Below are positions 45,961-53,409 of a DNA stretch of 64,000 bases, in pieces. The position numbers were made by a program, and so were the translations under genes. The notes under the pieces were generated by a model. That model ran no database searches and was not told the DNA's origin. It saw only the letters and a program-made list of their open reading frames with translations. The first letter of the stretch is position 1, and the number at the start of each line of letters is the position of its first letter. This DNA comes from JAJFUE01 sp041687335 (GTDB lineage Bacteria; Sumerlaeota; Sumerlaeia; MVZB01), in NCBI GenBank assembly GCA_041687335.1, contig JAWLCE010000002.1, forward strand, positions 62,001 through 126,000, written 5' to 3'.

Positions 45961-46446
45961 GTGAGACCGGTGTCCGATTCGCAACCCCTGCCCGGTCCAC
46001 TGGAGCGGCGGCTCACCGGCCGTGAGCCATTGGTCTGGGTGGTCAGCGCCGATGCCGCACTCGGCGAGCGCATCGTCCAGTTGCTGCGCGCCCGCGTCGG
46101 CCCCCCGCGCCTGCTCACTCCCCAGGCGGTCGGCCGCGAGGAGTTCTGGACCCGGCTGCGCGAGAAGCCGCGTCTGATCGTGCTCGACCTGGGCACGGAG
46201 CTGGACTGGGGCCGGGCCGCCATCCGGCGCGCCCGCCGCGCCCGCGTCGAGGCGCCGGTGGTGGTCATGGCCGAGGCCTTCTCGCGTGACTTCGGCGCCA
46301 AGATCATTTCCGAGGGCGTGCGCTATCATCTCCTGCGTCAGTTTTGCGACCAGGAGTTCCTCAGCGTGATTGAAAGCCTGCTCCGCCTCAGGGAGCAGTC
46401 GGTTTGGCAACAGCCCGCGGCGGGCGACACTGAAAGCGGAGGTTGA
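45961..46446 (+). CDS. Stand-alone degenerate receiver-like protein
   Basis: This 161-residue protein starts at a GTG with GAGGAGGG eight bases upstream. It has the receiver alternation of strands and helices: 'PLVWVVSADAALGERIVQLL', then 'RLIVLDLGTE' with Asp76 at the phospho-acceptor place, 'APVVVMAEAF' and 'RYHLLRQFC'. The acidic pair is reduced to Asp31, the conserved Thr/Ser is Ala104, and the conserved Lys is absent. It is therefore a pseudo-receiver that is unlikely to be phosphorylated normally. No output domain or signal peptide is present. Lying inside a cytochrome operon, it may bind a kinase or regulator to tune expression. Confidence 0.65.
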   Translation: MRPVSDSQPLPGPLERRLTGREPLVWVVSADAALGERIVQLLRARVGPPRLLTPQAVGREEFWTRLREKPRLIVLDLGTELDWGRAAIRRARRARVEAPVVVMAEAFSRDFGAKIISEGVRYHLLRQFCDQEFLSVIESLLRLREQSVWQQPAAGDTESGG

Positions 46447-46454
46447 GACGAACC

Positions 46455-47102
46455 ATGAAAGGCCAACGGATCATTCTCGGACTGCTGGCGATCTTCGCGG
46501 CGGCGGCGCTGGCCCTCTGGCCCCGGCCGACCACCGCCACCATCCGCGGCTCGGCCCACGACTTCTCGGGCCTGGACCCCAACCAGCAGATCTGCATCTT
46601 CTGTCACACCACCCACAACGCAGACACCAGTGTGGTCGACGCCCCGCTGTGGAACCATGCCGTCACCAACAAGACCTACCAGCTCTACAACAGCCCCACG
46701 CTCGATGCCGTCCCCCAGCAGCCCCAGGGGGCCTCGCGCCTCTGCCTGAGCTGCCACGACGGCACCGTCGCCGTGGACTCGTATGGCGGCCGCGCCGGCT
46801 CGATCTTCCTGGGCGGCGCGATCGCCATCGGCGCCGGCCCCGACGACCTGCGCAACGACCACCCCGTCTCCTTCGTCTATGATGACGCCCTCGCCGTGCG
46901 CGACCGTGAGCTGTTCTCCCCCTCCGGCGCCCCCTCGGGCCTCGGCGGCACGATCGCCCACGACCTGCTCTTCAACGACCGGATGGAATGCAGCTCCTGC
47001 CATGACGTCCATAACGGCCCGGCGTCGGCGGCAGTCAACGACAACCTGTTGATGATCACCCGCGTGCAGAGCCAGCTGTGTCTGACCTGTCACAATAAAT
47101 AG
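46455..47102 (+). CDS. Exported tetrahaem cytochrome c
   Basis: The 215-residue protein has an N-terminal hydrophobic signal (about 5-28) and four CxxCH motifs: CIFCH, CLSCH, CSSCH and CLTCH. The segment from C-I-F-C-H-T-T-H through L-C-L-S-C-H-D-G-T-V-A to D-H-P-V-S-F is closely related to the first part of the 12-haem protein at 56562. The ATG at 46455 is twelve bases after GGAGG; an in-frame TTG at 46443 is possible. Small tetrahaem proteins of this kind typically act as periplasmic electron carriers. The gene ends the first operon segment, before a terminator. Confidence 0.85.
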   Translation: MKGQRIILGLLAIFAAAALALWPRPTTATIRGSAHDFSGLDPNQQICIFCHTTHNADTSVVDAPLWNHAVTNKTYQLYNSPTLDAVPQQPQGASRLCLSCHDGTVAVDSYGGRAGSIFLGGAIAIGAGPDDLRNDHPVSFVYDDALAVRDRELFSPSGAPSGLGGTIAHDLLFNDRMECSSCHDVHNGPASAAVNDNLLMITRVQSQLCLTCHNK

Positions 47103-47126
47103 CGCCCGCCGCGCGCCTGCGGATTG

Positions 47127-47169
47127 ATGGAGCAGCCGGCCCGCCCGCCGCTGCTCCATTTCCAATCTT
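47127..47169 (+). terminator. Rho-independent terminator after the tetrahaem gene
   Basis: A 10-bp stem (ATGGAGCAGC at 47127-47136 with GCTGCTCCAT at 47150-47159) is followed by TTCCAATCTT, a modest T-rich tail. It overlaps the start of a second nested hairpin at 47162-47196. Confidence 0.6.
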
Positions 47170-47196
47170 GCCATCGCGATGGCAAAAAAAGATTGG
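47162..47196. repeat. Nested inverted repeat in the leader of the NHL gene
   Basis: Outer arms CCAATCTT (47162-47169) and AAGATTGG (47189-47196) flank an inner hairpin GCCATC-GC-GATGGC (47170-47183) and a run of A's. The structure lies about 90 bases upstream of the NHL lipoprotein start. Function unknown; a leader hairpin or a binding site for a dimeric regulator is possible. Confidence 0.45.
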
Positions 47197-47284
47197 CCGC
47201 CGCCGGCCCCGCTTCTTATGCTGGAAGGCAACGTCGACACGATCCGGCGCCCGCGCCGGCCACTTTTGGAAAGGGATGACGAAC

Positions 47285-48406
47285 ATGCACCGTTCGGTTC
47301 ACCATCCGCCGCGCCGCTCGGGCGCCTTCTGGCTGGTGGGGTGGCTGGTGCTGGCGGCGCTGCTGTCTGGCCCCGGCTGCTCCCGCGGTGGCGCGCCTGC
47401 CCCCGAACCGGTCGGCCCGCTCTTCTTCCCGCCCGCCCCGCAAAAGCCCTACGTCCAATACCTCGGCTGGATCAGTTCGCCCGACCAGCTGCCGCGCCGC
47501 CGCAGCGCCTTCGCCGATTTCGTCCTCGGCGAGGAGCCCATACGCCTCGGCCTGATGAAGCCCAACAACGCCCGCCTGCACAACAACGAGTTGATCATCG
47601 GCGACTCGATCCTCAACGCCCTGCTGATCTATGACATGGCCGCCGGCGGCGCGCGCCCCCTGCGCGGCATGCGCGGCAACGGCGCCATCCAGCAGCCCAA
47701 CAACTTCAAGGTCGCCGAGGACGGCCGCATCTTCGTCGCCGACCGCCTCCGCCAGGCGGTGCTGGTCTACGAGCCCGACGGCAGCTTTGCCGGCGCCTGG
47801 GGCCGCCCCGGCGAATCCGCGCCCGTGGATCTCGCCCTCGGCCCCGAAGAGCTCTTCGTGCTCGACATCCAGGACCAGGAGATCGAGGTCTGGTCCCGCG
47901 CCGACGGCAGCTACCAGCGCACCATCGGCGGCCCCGGCCATGAGCCTGGCCAATTCACCATGCCGACCTATCTCGCGCTCGGCCCCGACGGCCACCTTTA
48001 CGTGACCGACACCGGCAACTTCCGCGTCCAGAAGCTTTCCACCGCCGGCGAGCCGCTGCTGGCCTTCGGCGGCCACGGCAATGCCCTCGGCCAGTTCGCC
48101 TGGCCCAAGGGGCTCGACGTCGACGCCCACGGCCGCATCTATGTTGCCGACACCCGCTTCGCCAACGTCCAGATCTTCGACCCCCAGGGCCGCCTGTTGC
48201 TTTTCTTCGGCGGCCCCGGCCCCGATCGCGGCAACCTCGACCTGCCCGCCGGCGTCAGCATCCATCCCTGGCCCCGCGGCATTGCATTTTTCGACCAGCG
48301 CCTCGCTCCCGGCTTCGACCCCGAGTTCCTCGTTATCGTCGTCAACCAGTGGGGCGAGGCGATGATCAACTTCTTCGCCGTGGCGCGCACCGAAGTCGGC
48401 TCGTGA
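47285..48406 (+). CDS. NHL-repeat beta-propeller lipoprotein (first copy)
   Basis: The protein is 373 residues from the ATG at 47285, with GGAAAGGG upstream. A signal segment ends in L-S-G-P-G-C-S (Cys32), a lipobox-like site though not ideal. About six NHL repeats follow, with phrases such as 'DGRIFVADRLRQAVLVYEPDG', 'DGHLYVTDTGNFRVQKL' and 'HGRIYVADTRFANVQIFDPQG'. NHL propellers bind proteins or ligands. In Geobacter an NHL lipoprotein lies beside the nanowire cytochrome OmcS (from memory), so a role in assembling or docking cytochromes is plausible. The stop overlaps the next start (TGATG). Confidence 0.8.
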   Translation: MHRSVHHPPRRSGAFWLVGWLVLAALLSGPGCSRGGAPAPEPVGPLFFPPAPQKPYVQYLGWISSPDQLPRRRSAFADFVLGEEPIRLGLMKPNNARLHNNELIIGDSILNALLIYDMAAGGARPLRGMRGNGAIQQPNNFKVAEDGRIFVADRLRQAVLVYEPDGSFAGAWGRPGESAPVDLALGPEELFVLDIQDQEIEVWSRADGSYQRTIGGPGHEPGQFTMPTYLALGPDGHLYVTDTGNFRVQKLSTAGEPLLAFGGHGNALGQFAWPKGLDVDAHGRIYVADTRFANVQIFDPQGRLLLFFGGPGPDRGNLDLPAGVSIHPWPRGIAFFDQRLAPGFDPEFLVIVVNQWGEAMINFFAVARTEVGS

Positions 48407-48984
48407 TGGCACCCGCCCGGCCATGGCTCTTCGGGCTGGCCGCGCTGGCGGCGGCGCTGGCCTCCGCCGGCTGCACCGGCGAGACCCGCCACCGCGTGCT
48501 GACTTTCCTCTTCGACGGCGTCCCCGGCGATGAGGAGCCGATCCAGGAGGAGGCCGCCACACGCTTCTCGCCGCTGCGCGCCCAGGCCGCCGAGCGCGCC
48601 GCCATCGAGCCCCCGGCCGCGCCGGTCTCGGTCAGCGTGCACCAGCCGGTCTTTCAGCGCCAGTGCGGCGAGTGCCACGATATGCGCCGCGGCCTGGCCG
48701 TCAGCGAACAGGGCATGCGCCTCTGCGACCGCTGCCATGGCGAGCGCCGCCAAGAGGAGGGCTGGAACCACGGCCCGATCAACCTGGGCCAGTGCCTGCC
48801 CTGCCACCGCGCGCATGAGTCGCCCTGGCCGCACCTGCTCCAGGAACCCGTGCCGCAGCTGTGCGGCCACTGCCATCGGGGCGATGCCGATCCCGACGCG
48901 CCCTATCATGCGGTGCCCGATTTCGAGCAGTGCACCAGCTGCCATCATCCGCACCGGGTCGATGTTTACAAGGAACGTCCATGA
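48406..48984 (+). CDS. Pentahaem cytochrome c lipoprotein
   Basis: The protein is 192 residues from the ATG at 48406. The signal segment ends L-A-S-A-G-C-T with Cys23 as the lipidated residue, so it should be membrane-anchored. Five CxxCH motifs follow: CGECH, CDRCH, CLPCH, CGHCH and CTSCH, ending in the doubled form 'CTSCHHPHR'. The block 'HGPINLGQCLPCH' recurs in the 15-haem protein as 'HGPVNMGQCAPCH', showing common origin. A lipid-anchored cytochrome next to a barrel gene is the expected periplasmic or surface part of a porin-cytochrome conduit. Start and stop overlap neighbours on both sides. Confidence 0.87.
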   Translation: MAPARPWLFGLAALAAALASAGCTGETRHRVLTFLFDGVPGDEEPIQEEAATRFSPLRAQAAERAAIEPPAAPVSVSVHQPVFQRQCGECHDMRRGLAVSEQGMRLCDRCHGERRQEEGWNHGPINLGQCLPCHRAHESPWPHLLQEPVPQLCGHCHRGDADPDAPYHAVPDFEQCTSCHHPHRVDVYKERP

Positions 48985-51077
48985 GCCGCCCGCAGCACCA
49001 CCGCCCCGGCCGCCTCGGCATCGCCCTGCTCCTGTTTTGGATGTTCGGGTGCCTATGTCCCGCGCTCGCCCAGCTGACCAATCAGCGCTGTCAGACCTGT
49101 CACGGCAACCCCCAGATCGCGGACTGGCCCCCCGAGACCGCCGCCGCGATGGTCAGCATCCCGCCCGAGGGCCCCGTCCTGCGCCGCCCCGAGGAAATGT
49201 CCGCGCTCTACGTCCCCACCGCCGGCTTTGAAAACTCCGTCCACGCCGGCCTGAGCTGCACCCAGTGCCACCTCGGCATCGAGCGCACCCCCCATCCCCA
49301 GCGCCTGGCGGTCCTTGCCTGCGCCGACTGTCACAGCGAGCCTGCAGCCGCCCTCCAGTCGGGCGTGCATGCCCCCGCCGCCGATGCCAACGGCCGGCGC
49401 CGGCCCGATTGCTCCGACTGCCACGGCCCGGCCCACGAGATCCGCCGCCTGGCCGAGCCTCGCCAGTGGCAGCAGGCCGTCGAGCTGACCCAAGCCTGCA
49501 TCCGCTGCCATGACGGCCCGGTCGCCGAAACCTACCTCCAGAACACCCACGGGCGCGGGCTCATGAACAAGGGCCTTGCCGCCTCCGCCACCTGCGCCGA
49601 CTGCCACGGCAGCCATCAGGTGCTGCCGGCCGAACACCCCGACAGTCCGATGCACCCGCTCCACGTCCCCCAGACCTGCGGCCGCTGCCACGCCGGCGTC
49701 GCCGATGTCTTCTATGCCAGCGTCCACGGCCGCCACCTGCTCAAGGGCCACGCCGAGGCCGCCACCTGCACCAGTTGTCATCACAGCCACGGCATCGGCA
49801 TCGTCGATGAGCCCTTCCTGCAGGACGTGGTCAAGGAGTGCTCGACCTGTCATCTCGAGCTGGGCCGCACCTATATGCTCAGCTATCACGGCAAGGCCAC
49901 CGCCCTCGGCGGCTCGGCCGCCGCAGTCTGCTCGAAGTGCCACGGCGCCCATGACATCCAGCCCGCCGCGCACCCCGATTCGCGCGTCGCTCCCGAAAAC
50001 CTCGTCGAAACCTGCGGCGCCTGTCACGGCAACGTCAACAGCAACTTCATCCAATATTACTCCCACGTCGACCCGCGCGACCCCTCCTCGCCGCCGGTCG
50101 TCTATTGGACCTTCCTCGTCATGACCACGCTGCTGCTCTCGGTGCTGGTGGTCTTCGTCCCCCACGGCCTGTTGTGGCTCCAGCGCACCTTCGTCGAGCG
50201 GCTGCACCACCCGCGCGGCTATCACGTCGCGCCCGCCACCGAGCGCCGCGTGCGCCGCTTCGCCCCGATCCACCGCCTGACCCATGCCCTGATCGTCATC
50301 AGTTTCATGGGCCTGGTCATCACCGGCTTCCCGCTCAAGTATAGTCACACCGACTGGGCCCATGGCCTCGCCAGCCTTCTCGGCGGGGCACAGGCGCTCG
50401 GCACCTGGCACCGCGTCTTCGCCGTCATGACCTTCCTCTATGCCGCCATCCATGTCGGCTGGCTGATCTACTTCTTCGCCCGCCGCAACCGTGAACCCCT
50501 GCGCAGCTTCGTCACCGGACCCAACTCGATGATGATGACTTGGAAGGACGCCCGCGATGCCTTTGCCATGCTGCGCTGGTTCCTCTGGCTCGGGCCGCGG
50601 CCCAAGTTCGACCGTTGGGCCTATTACGAAAAGTTCGACTATTGGGGCGAGGCCTGGGGCGTCTTCCTGATCGGTGGCACCGGCCTCATCCTCTGGTTCC
50701 CCGAGCTGGTCACCCGCTGGCTGCCCGGCTGGATCCTCAATGTCGCGATGGTCATCCACAGCATCGAGGCCCTGCTGGCGGCCTCGGTCATCTTCCTCGT
50801 CCACTTCTTCAACACTCACCTGCGGCCCGAGAAGTTCCCGGTCGACATGGTGATGCTGACCGGCCAGATGACCGAGTCGGAGATGAAGGAGGAGCGGCCG
50901 GCGGAATATGAGCGGCTCCTCGCCAGCGGCCAGCTTGAAAACCTGATCGAGCCGCCGGTGGCGCTGCGCTGGCGGATCCTCGGCGCGATCTTCGGCATCC
51001 TTGCCTTCAGCGTCGGGATGGTATTGATCGTGCTCATCATTCGCAGCGAACTGGCGCACGTGCTGGGCTTGGACTAA
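48981..51077 (+). CDS. CbcL-like fusion: 11-haem cytochrome c plus b-type membrane domain
   Basis: The protein is 698 residues from the ATG at 48981, overlapping the previous stop. A signal segment (about 10-30) is followed by eleven CxxCH motifs between residues 37 and 349. A transmembrane helix (about 375-400) leads into a b-type domain (about 425-615) with His431, His435, His477, His491, His593 and His608 in or near helices, as in the HydC/FdnI dihaem cytochrome b family. Geobacter CbcL has this layout and takes electrons from menaquinol to periplasmic carriers at low potential. A further helix lies at about 665-690. This is the best candidate for quinol oxidation in the cluster. Confidence 0.87.
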   Translation: MSRPQHHRPGRLGIALLLFWMFGCLCPALAQLTNQRCQTCHGNPQIADWPPETAAAMVSIPPEGPVLRRPEEMSALYVPTAGFENSVHAGLSCTQCHLGIERTPHPQRLAVLACADCHSEPAAALQSGVHAPAADANGRRRPDCSDCHGPAHEIRRLAEPRQWQQAVELTQACIRCHDGPVAETYLQNTHGRGLMNKGLAASATCADCHGSHQVLPAEHPDSPMHPLHVPQTCGRCHAGVADVFYASVHGRHLLKGHAEAATCTSCHHSHGIGIVDEPFLQDVVKECSTCHLELGRTYMLSYHGKATALGGSAAAVCSKCHGAHDIQPAAHPDSRVAPENLVETCGACHGNVNSNFIQYYSHVDPRDPSSPPVVYWTFLVMTTLLLSVLVVFVPHGLLWLQRTFVERLHHPRGYHVAPATERRVRRFAPIHRLTHALIVISFMGLVITGFPLKYSHTDWAHGLASLLGGAQALGTWHRVFAVMTFLYAAIHVGWLIYFFARRNREPLRSFVTGPNSMMMTWKDARDAFAMLRWFLWLGPRPKFDRWAYYEKFDYWGEAWGVFLIGGTGLILWFPELVTRWLPGWILNVAMVIHSIEALLAASVIFLVHFFNTHLRPEKFPVDMVMLTGQMTESEMKEERPAEYERLLASGQLENLIEPPVALRWRILGAIFGILAFSVGMVLIVLIIRSELAHVLGLD

Positions 51078-51097
51078 TAAAGGGCGGAGTGAACACC

Positions 51098-52534
51098 ATG
51101 AACTGGCTAAGCAACAATGCGTTCGGTAAAAGGTTGCTCGGGCTGGCGGCCGCGCTGGCCGTGGCGGCACTGGTGGTGGCGGCGCGTCTCGATGCCGCCC
51201 CCGCTCCCCCGGCGCCCCGTCCCCCTGCGGCCCCGCCCCCGGCCCGCCCTGCGGCGCCGGCGGCCGATACCAGCCAGATCGATATCAGCGGCGGCTGCCT
51301 GACCGCCGAATGCCACGCCAATCTCGGTGAGCCTCGTTTCAAGCACGGCCCCGTCAACATGGGCCAGTGCGCCCCCTGCCACGTCCCCGTCGGCAACCGC
51401 CACGTCTTTCAGGAAATGCCGCAGGTCGAGGGCACCGTCTGCCTGCTCTGCCACCAGCCCGAGGCCGCCCAGCCGGTCGTGCATCAGCCCTTCCGCGGCC
51501 AGTGCCAGCTCTGTCACGACCCCCATGGCGGCGATAATCGCTACTTCGTCATGGGCGGGCTCGGTGCTGAGGGCTGCGCCCGCTGCCACAGCGATATCCG
51601 TCAGGGCCTCGATTTCGTCCATGGCCCCGTCGCGCTCGGCGAGTGCCTCGCCTGCCACACCCCGCACCAGTCGGCCCACAAGGGGCTGCTCAGCGAGTCT
51701 CGCGGCGAGCTGTGCCGCTCCTGTCACGTCGATGTCGCCGCCTCGCTCGAGGGTGCCGTCTCGATCCACGAGCCCGTCCGCGACGACTGCGGCGGCTGCC
51801 ACTCGCCCCACGGCGGTGCCAACGAGTTTTTCCTAGCCGCCCAAGGCCGCCAGCTCTGCGGGGAGTGCCACGCCGGCTTCCTCACCCAGATCGATAACTT
51901 CAAGTATCCACACAAGGTGATGGATGCCGATCGCGGTTGCGAGAGCTGCCACCGCCCCCACAGCTCCAATCAGGCGGCGCTGCTGACCACCAACAACCAG
52001 GACCTGTGCCTGGAGTGCCACGGCCAGACGGTGCGCCAGGCCGATCGAACCCTCAGCAACGTCGGCGCCCAAATCCGCGAGGCCCGCTTCCTGCACGGCC
52101 CGCTGCGCGAGGACAACTGCATCGCCTGCCACAAGGCCCACGGCTCCGATCACCCCAACATCCTTGAGCTGGCCTTCCCCGCCGAGTTCTACGCCCCCTA
52201 TCGCGAGGGAGCCTATGACCTCTGCTTCAACTGTCACGACCGCCAGCTCGTGCTCGAGGAGCGCTCCTCGGCCACCGGCTTCCGCAACGGCTCGCTCAAC
52301 CTGCACTACCTGCACGTGAACCGCGAAAAGGGCCGCTCCTGCCGCGCCTGCCACCACGAGCATGCCTCAAGTCAGCCCAACCACGTCCGCACCGAGGTCC
52401 CCTTCGGGCGCTGGCCGATGCCGGTCCAGTTCAGCAAGACCGAGTCCGGGGGCACCTGCTCCACCGGCTGCCATCTGCCCTATCGCTACGACCGCGTCAA
52501 TGAAGTCCAGAACCGCACGGAGCGCCCCTCATGA
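51098..52534 (+). CDS. Exported 15-haem cytochrome c (13 CxxCH + CX4CH + CX3CH)
   Basis: The protein is 478 residues from the ATG at 51098. A signal segment (about 10-33) and an Ala/Pro-rich linker (33-57) lead to the haem region. The sites begin with C-L-T-A-E-C-H (67-73), followed by thirteen CxxCH, and end with C-S-T-G-C-H. Several are doubled, as 'CHDPHGG' and 'CHSPHGG'. Roughly one haem per 27 residues is a density that supports a multihaem wire. The last 75 residues match the end of the protein at 37904. The Pro/Ala linker could span peptidoglycan or tether it to another protein. Confidence 0.88.
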   Translation: MNWLSNNAFGKRLLGLAAALAVAALVVAARLDAAPAPPAPRPPAAPPPARPAAPAADTSQIDISGGCLTAECHANLGEPRFKHGPVNMGQCAPCHVPVGNRHVFQEMPQVEGTVCLLCHQPEAAQPVVHQPFRGQCQLCHDPHGGDNRYFVMGGLGAEGCARCHSDIRQGLDFVHGPVALGECLACHTPHQSAHKGLLSESRGELCRSCHVDVAASLEGAVSIHEPVRDDCGGCHSPHGGANEFFLAAQGRQLCGECHAGFLTQIDNFKYPHKVMDADRGCESCHRPHSSNQAALLTTNNQDLCLECHGQTVRQADRTLSNVGAQIREARFLHGPLREDNCIACHKAHGSDHPNILELAFPAEFYAPYREGAYDLCFNCHDRQLVLEERSSATGFRNGSLNLHYLHVNREKGRSCRACHHEHASSQPNHVRTEVPFGRWPMPVQFSKTESGGTCSTGCHLPYRYDRVNEVQNRTERPS

Positions 52535-53367
52535 GCCGCCGTCTGCACGGCCTCTGCCGGCTGTTGATGGCGGCGCTGGCGGTGGTGCTGCTGGGCCCGG
52601 CGGCGACGGCGCTGGCCGTCATCCAGCCGGGCGAGCCCGCCCCCCGGCTGCGTCTGCCCGACCTGGCCGGCCGCCAGCATGTCATCGATGGCTCGACCAC
52701 TGATTCGCTGCTGATGGTCTTCGTCAAGCCCGATGACCACCATACTTCCGCGGCGCTGGCCGAGCTCGGGAAGATGTTCACCCAGTGGCCGCAGCTGGGG
52801 ACCGGCGTCCGCCGACTGGTGGTCCTTTCCCGCGTCGGCGACCAATTGGAGCCGGCCCGCCGCGCCCTCGCCGCCCATCCCGGCTGGACGGTGCTGGTCG
52901 ACCGCGAGGACCGCGCCTACCGCGACTATCGCATGATCGCCACCCCCACCGTCGTATTGGTCGGGCCCGACCGCAAGGTCGTTGCCGTGCACGCCGGTTA
53001 CGACCCGGGCCTGATCCAGGATGTGCGGCTTGAGCTGGCGCGCCTGCTGGGCGTCGAGCTGCCGGCGACCGCCACCGGCGCCCCACCGCCCTTCAGCATG
53101 GAGCTGCAACTCGGCCGCCGCATGGCCGCCCGCGGGCTCTGGGAGCGGGCGCTACACTACTATGAGCGCGCGGCCGAGGCCGGTCCGCTGCCGCCGTCGG
53201 CGCGCGTCGAGCTGGCCGTCATCCTCATTGAGCTCGAGCGGCTGGACGAGGCCGAGGCGCTGCTGACCGAGCTGGGGTCCAAGGCTCCCGGCGCGGCGGC
53301 GGCGGCCCGCCGGCTGGAGCGGGCGCGCGCGGCCAGCCCGCCCCCGCCCCCGCCGGTTTCGCGCTGA
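52531..53367 (+). CDS. Cysteine-less redoxin-like domain fused to a TPR-like tail
   Basis: The 278-residue protein has a signal segment (about 8-29). Residues 30-175 resemble an AhpC/TlpA redoxin: 'IQPGEPAPRLRLPDLAGRQHVI', 'DSLLMVFVKPDDHHTSAAL', 'TVLVDREDRAYRDYRMIATPTVVLVGPD'. At the active-site position the usual Cys pair is replaced by D-D-H-H, and the mature chain has no cysteine there. Residues about 185-255 form two TPR-like helix pairs before a Pro-rich end. It may act as a chaperone or scaffold for apocytochromes rather than as an oxidoreductase. The start overlaps the 15-haem stop (ATGA). Confidence 0.7.
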   Translation: MSRRLHGLCRLLMAALAVVLLGPAATALAVIQPGEPAPRLRLPDLAGRQHVIDGSTTDSLLMVFVKPDDHHTSAALAELGKMFTQWPQLGTGVRRLVVLSRVGDQLEPARRALAAHPGWTVLVDREDRAYRDYRMIATPTVVLVGPDRKVVAVHAGYDPGLIQDVRLELARLLGVELPATATGAPPPFSMELQLGRRMAARGLWERALHYYERAAEAGPLPPSARVELAVILIELERLDEAEALLTELGSKAPGAAAAARRLERARAASPPPPPPVSR

Positions 53368-53409
53368 AGAAGCCATCTTCGGGCACCCATCGCCGGCACC
53401 AAGGCGCCT

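Noticed and set aside
44530..46410. Antisense frame over the nonahaem gene
   Set aside because: Same GC-driven shadow pattern; sense protein is clear.
49053..51170. Long antisense frame over the CbcL-like gene
   Set aside because: The sense strand has eleven haem motifs and a ribosome binding site; the antisense product has no family features.
52531..53367. Thiol-disulfide oxidoreductase for cytochrome maturation (ResA/CcsX)
   Set aside because: The redox cysteines are absent at the expected position.
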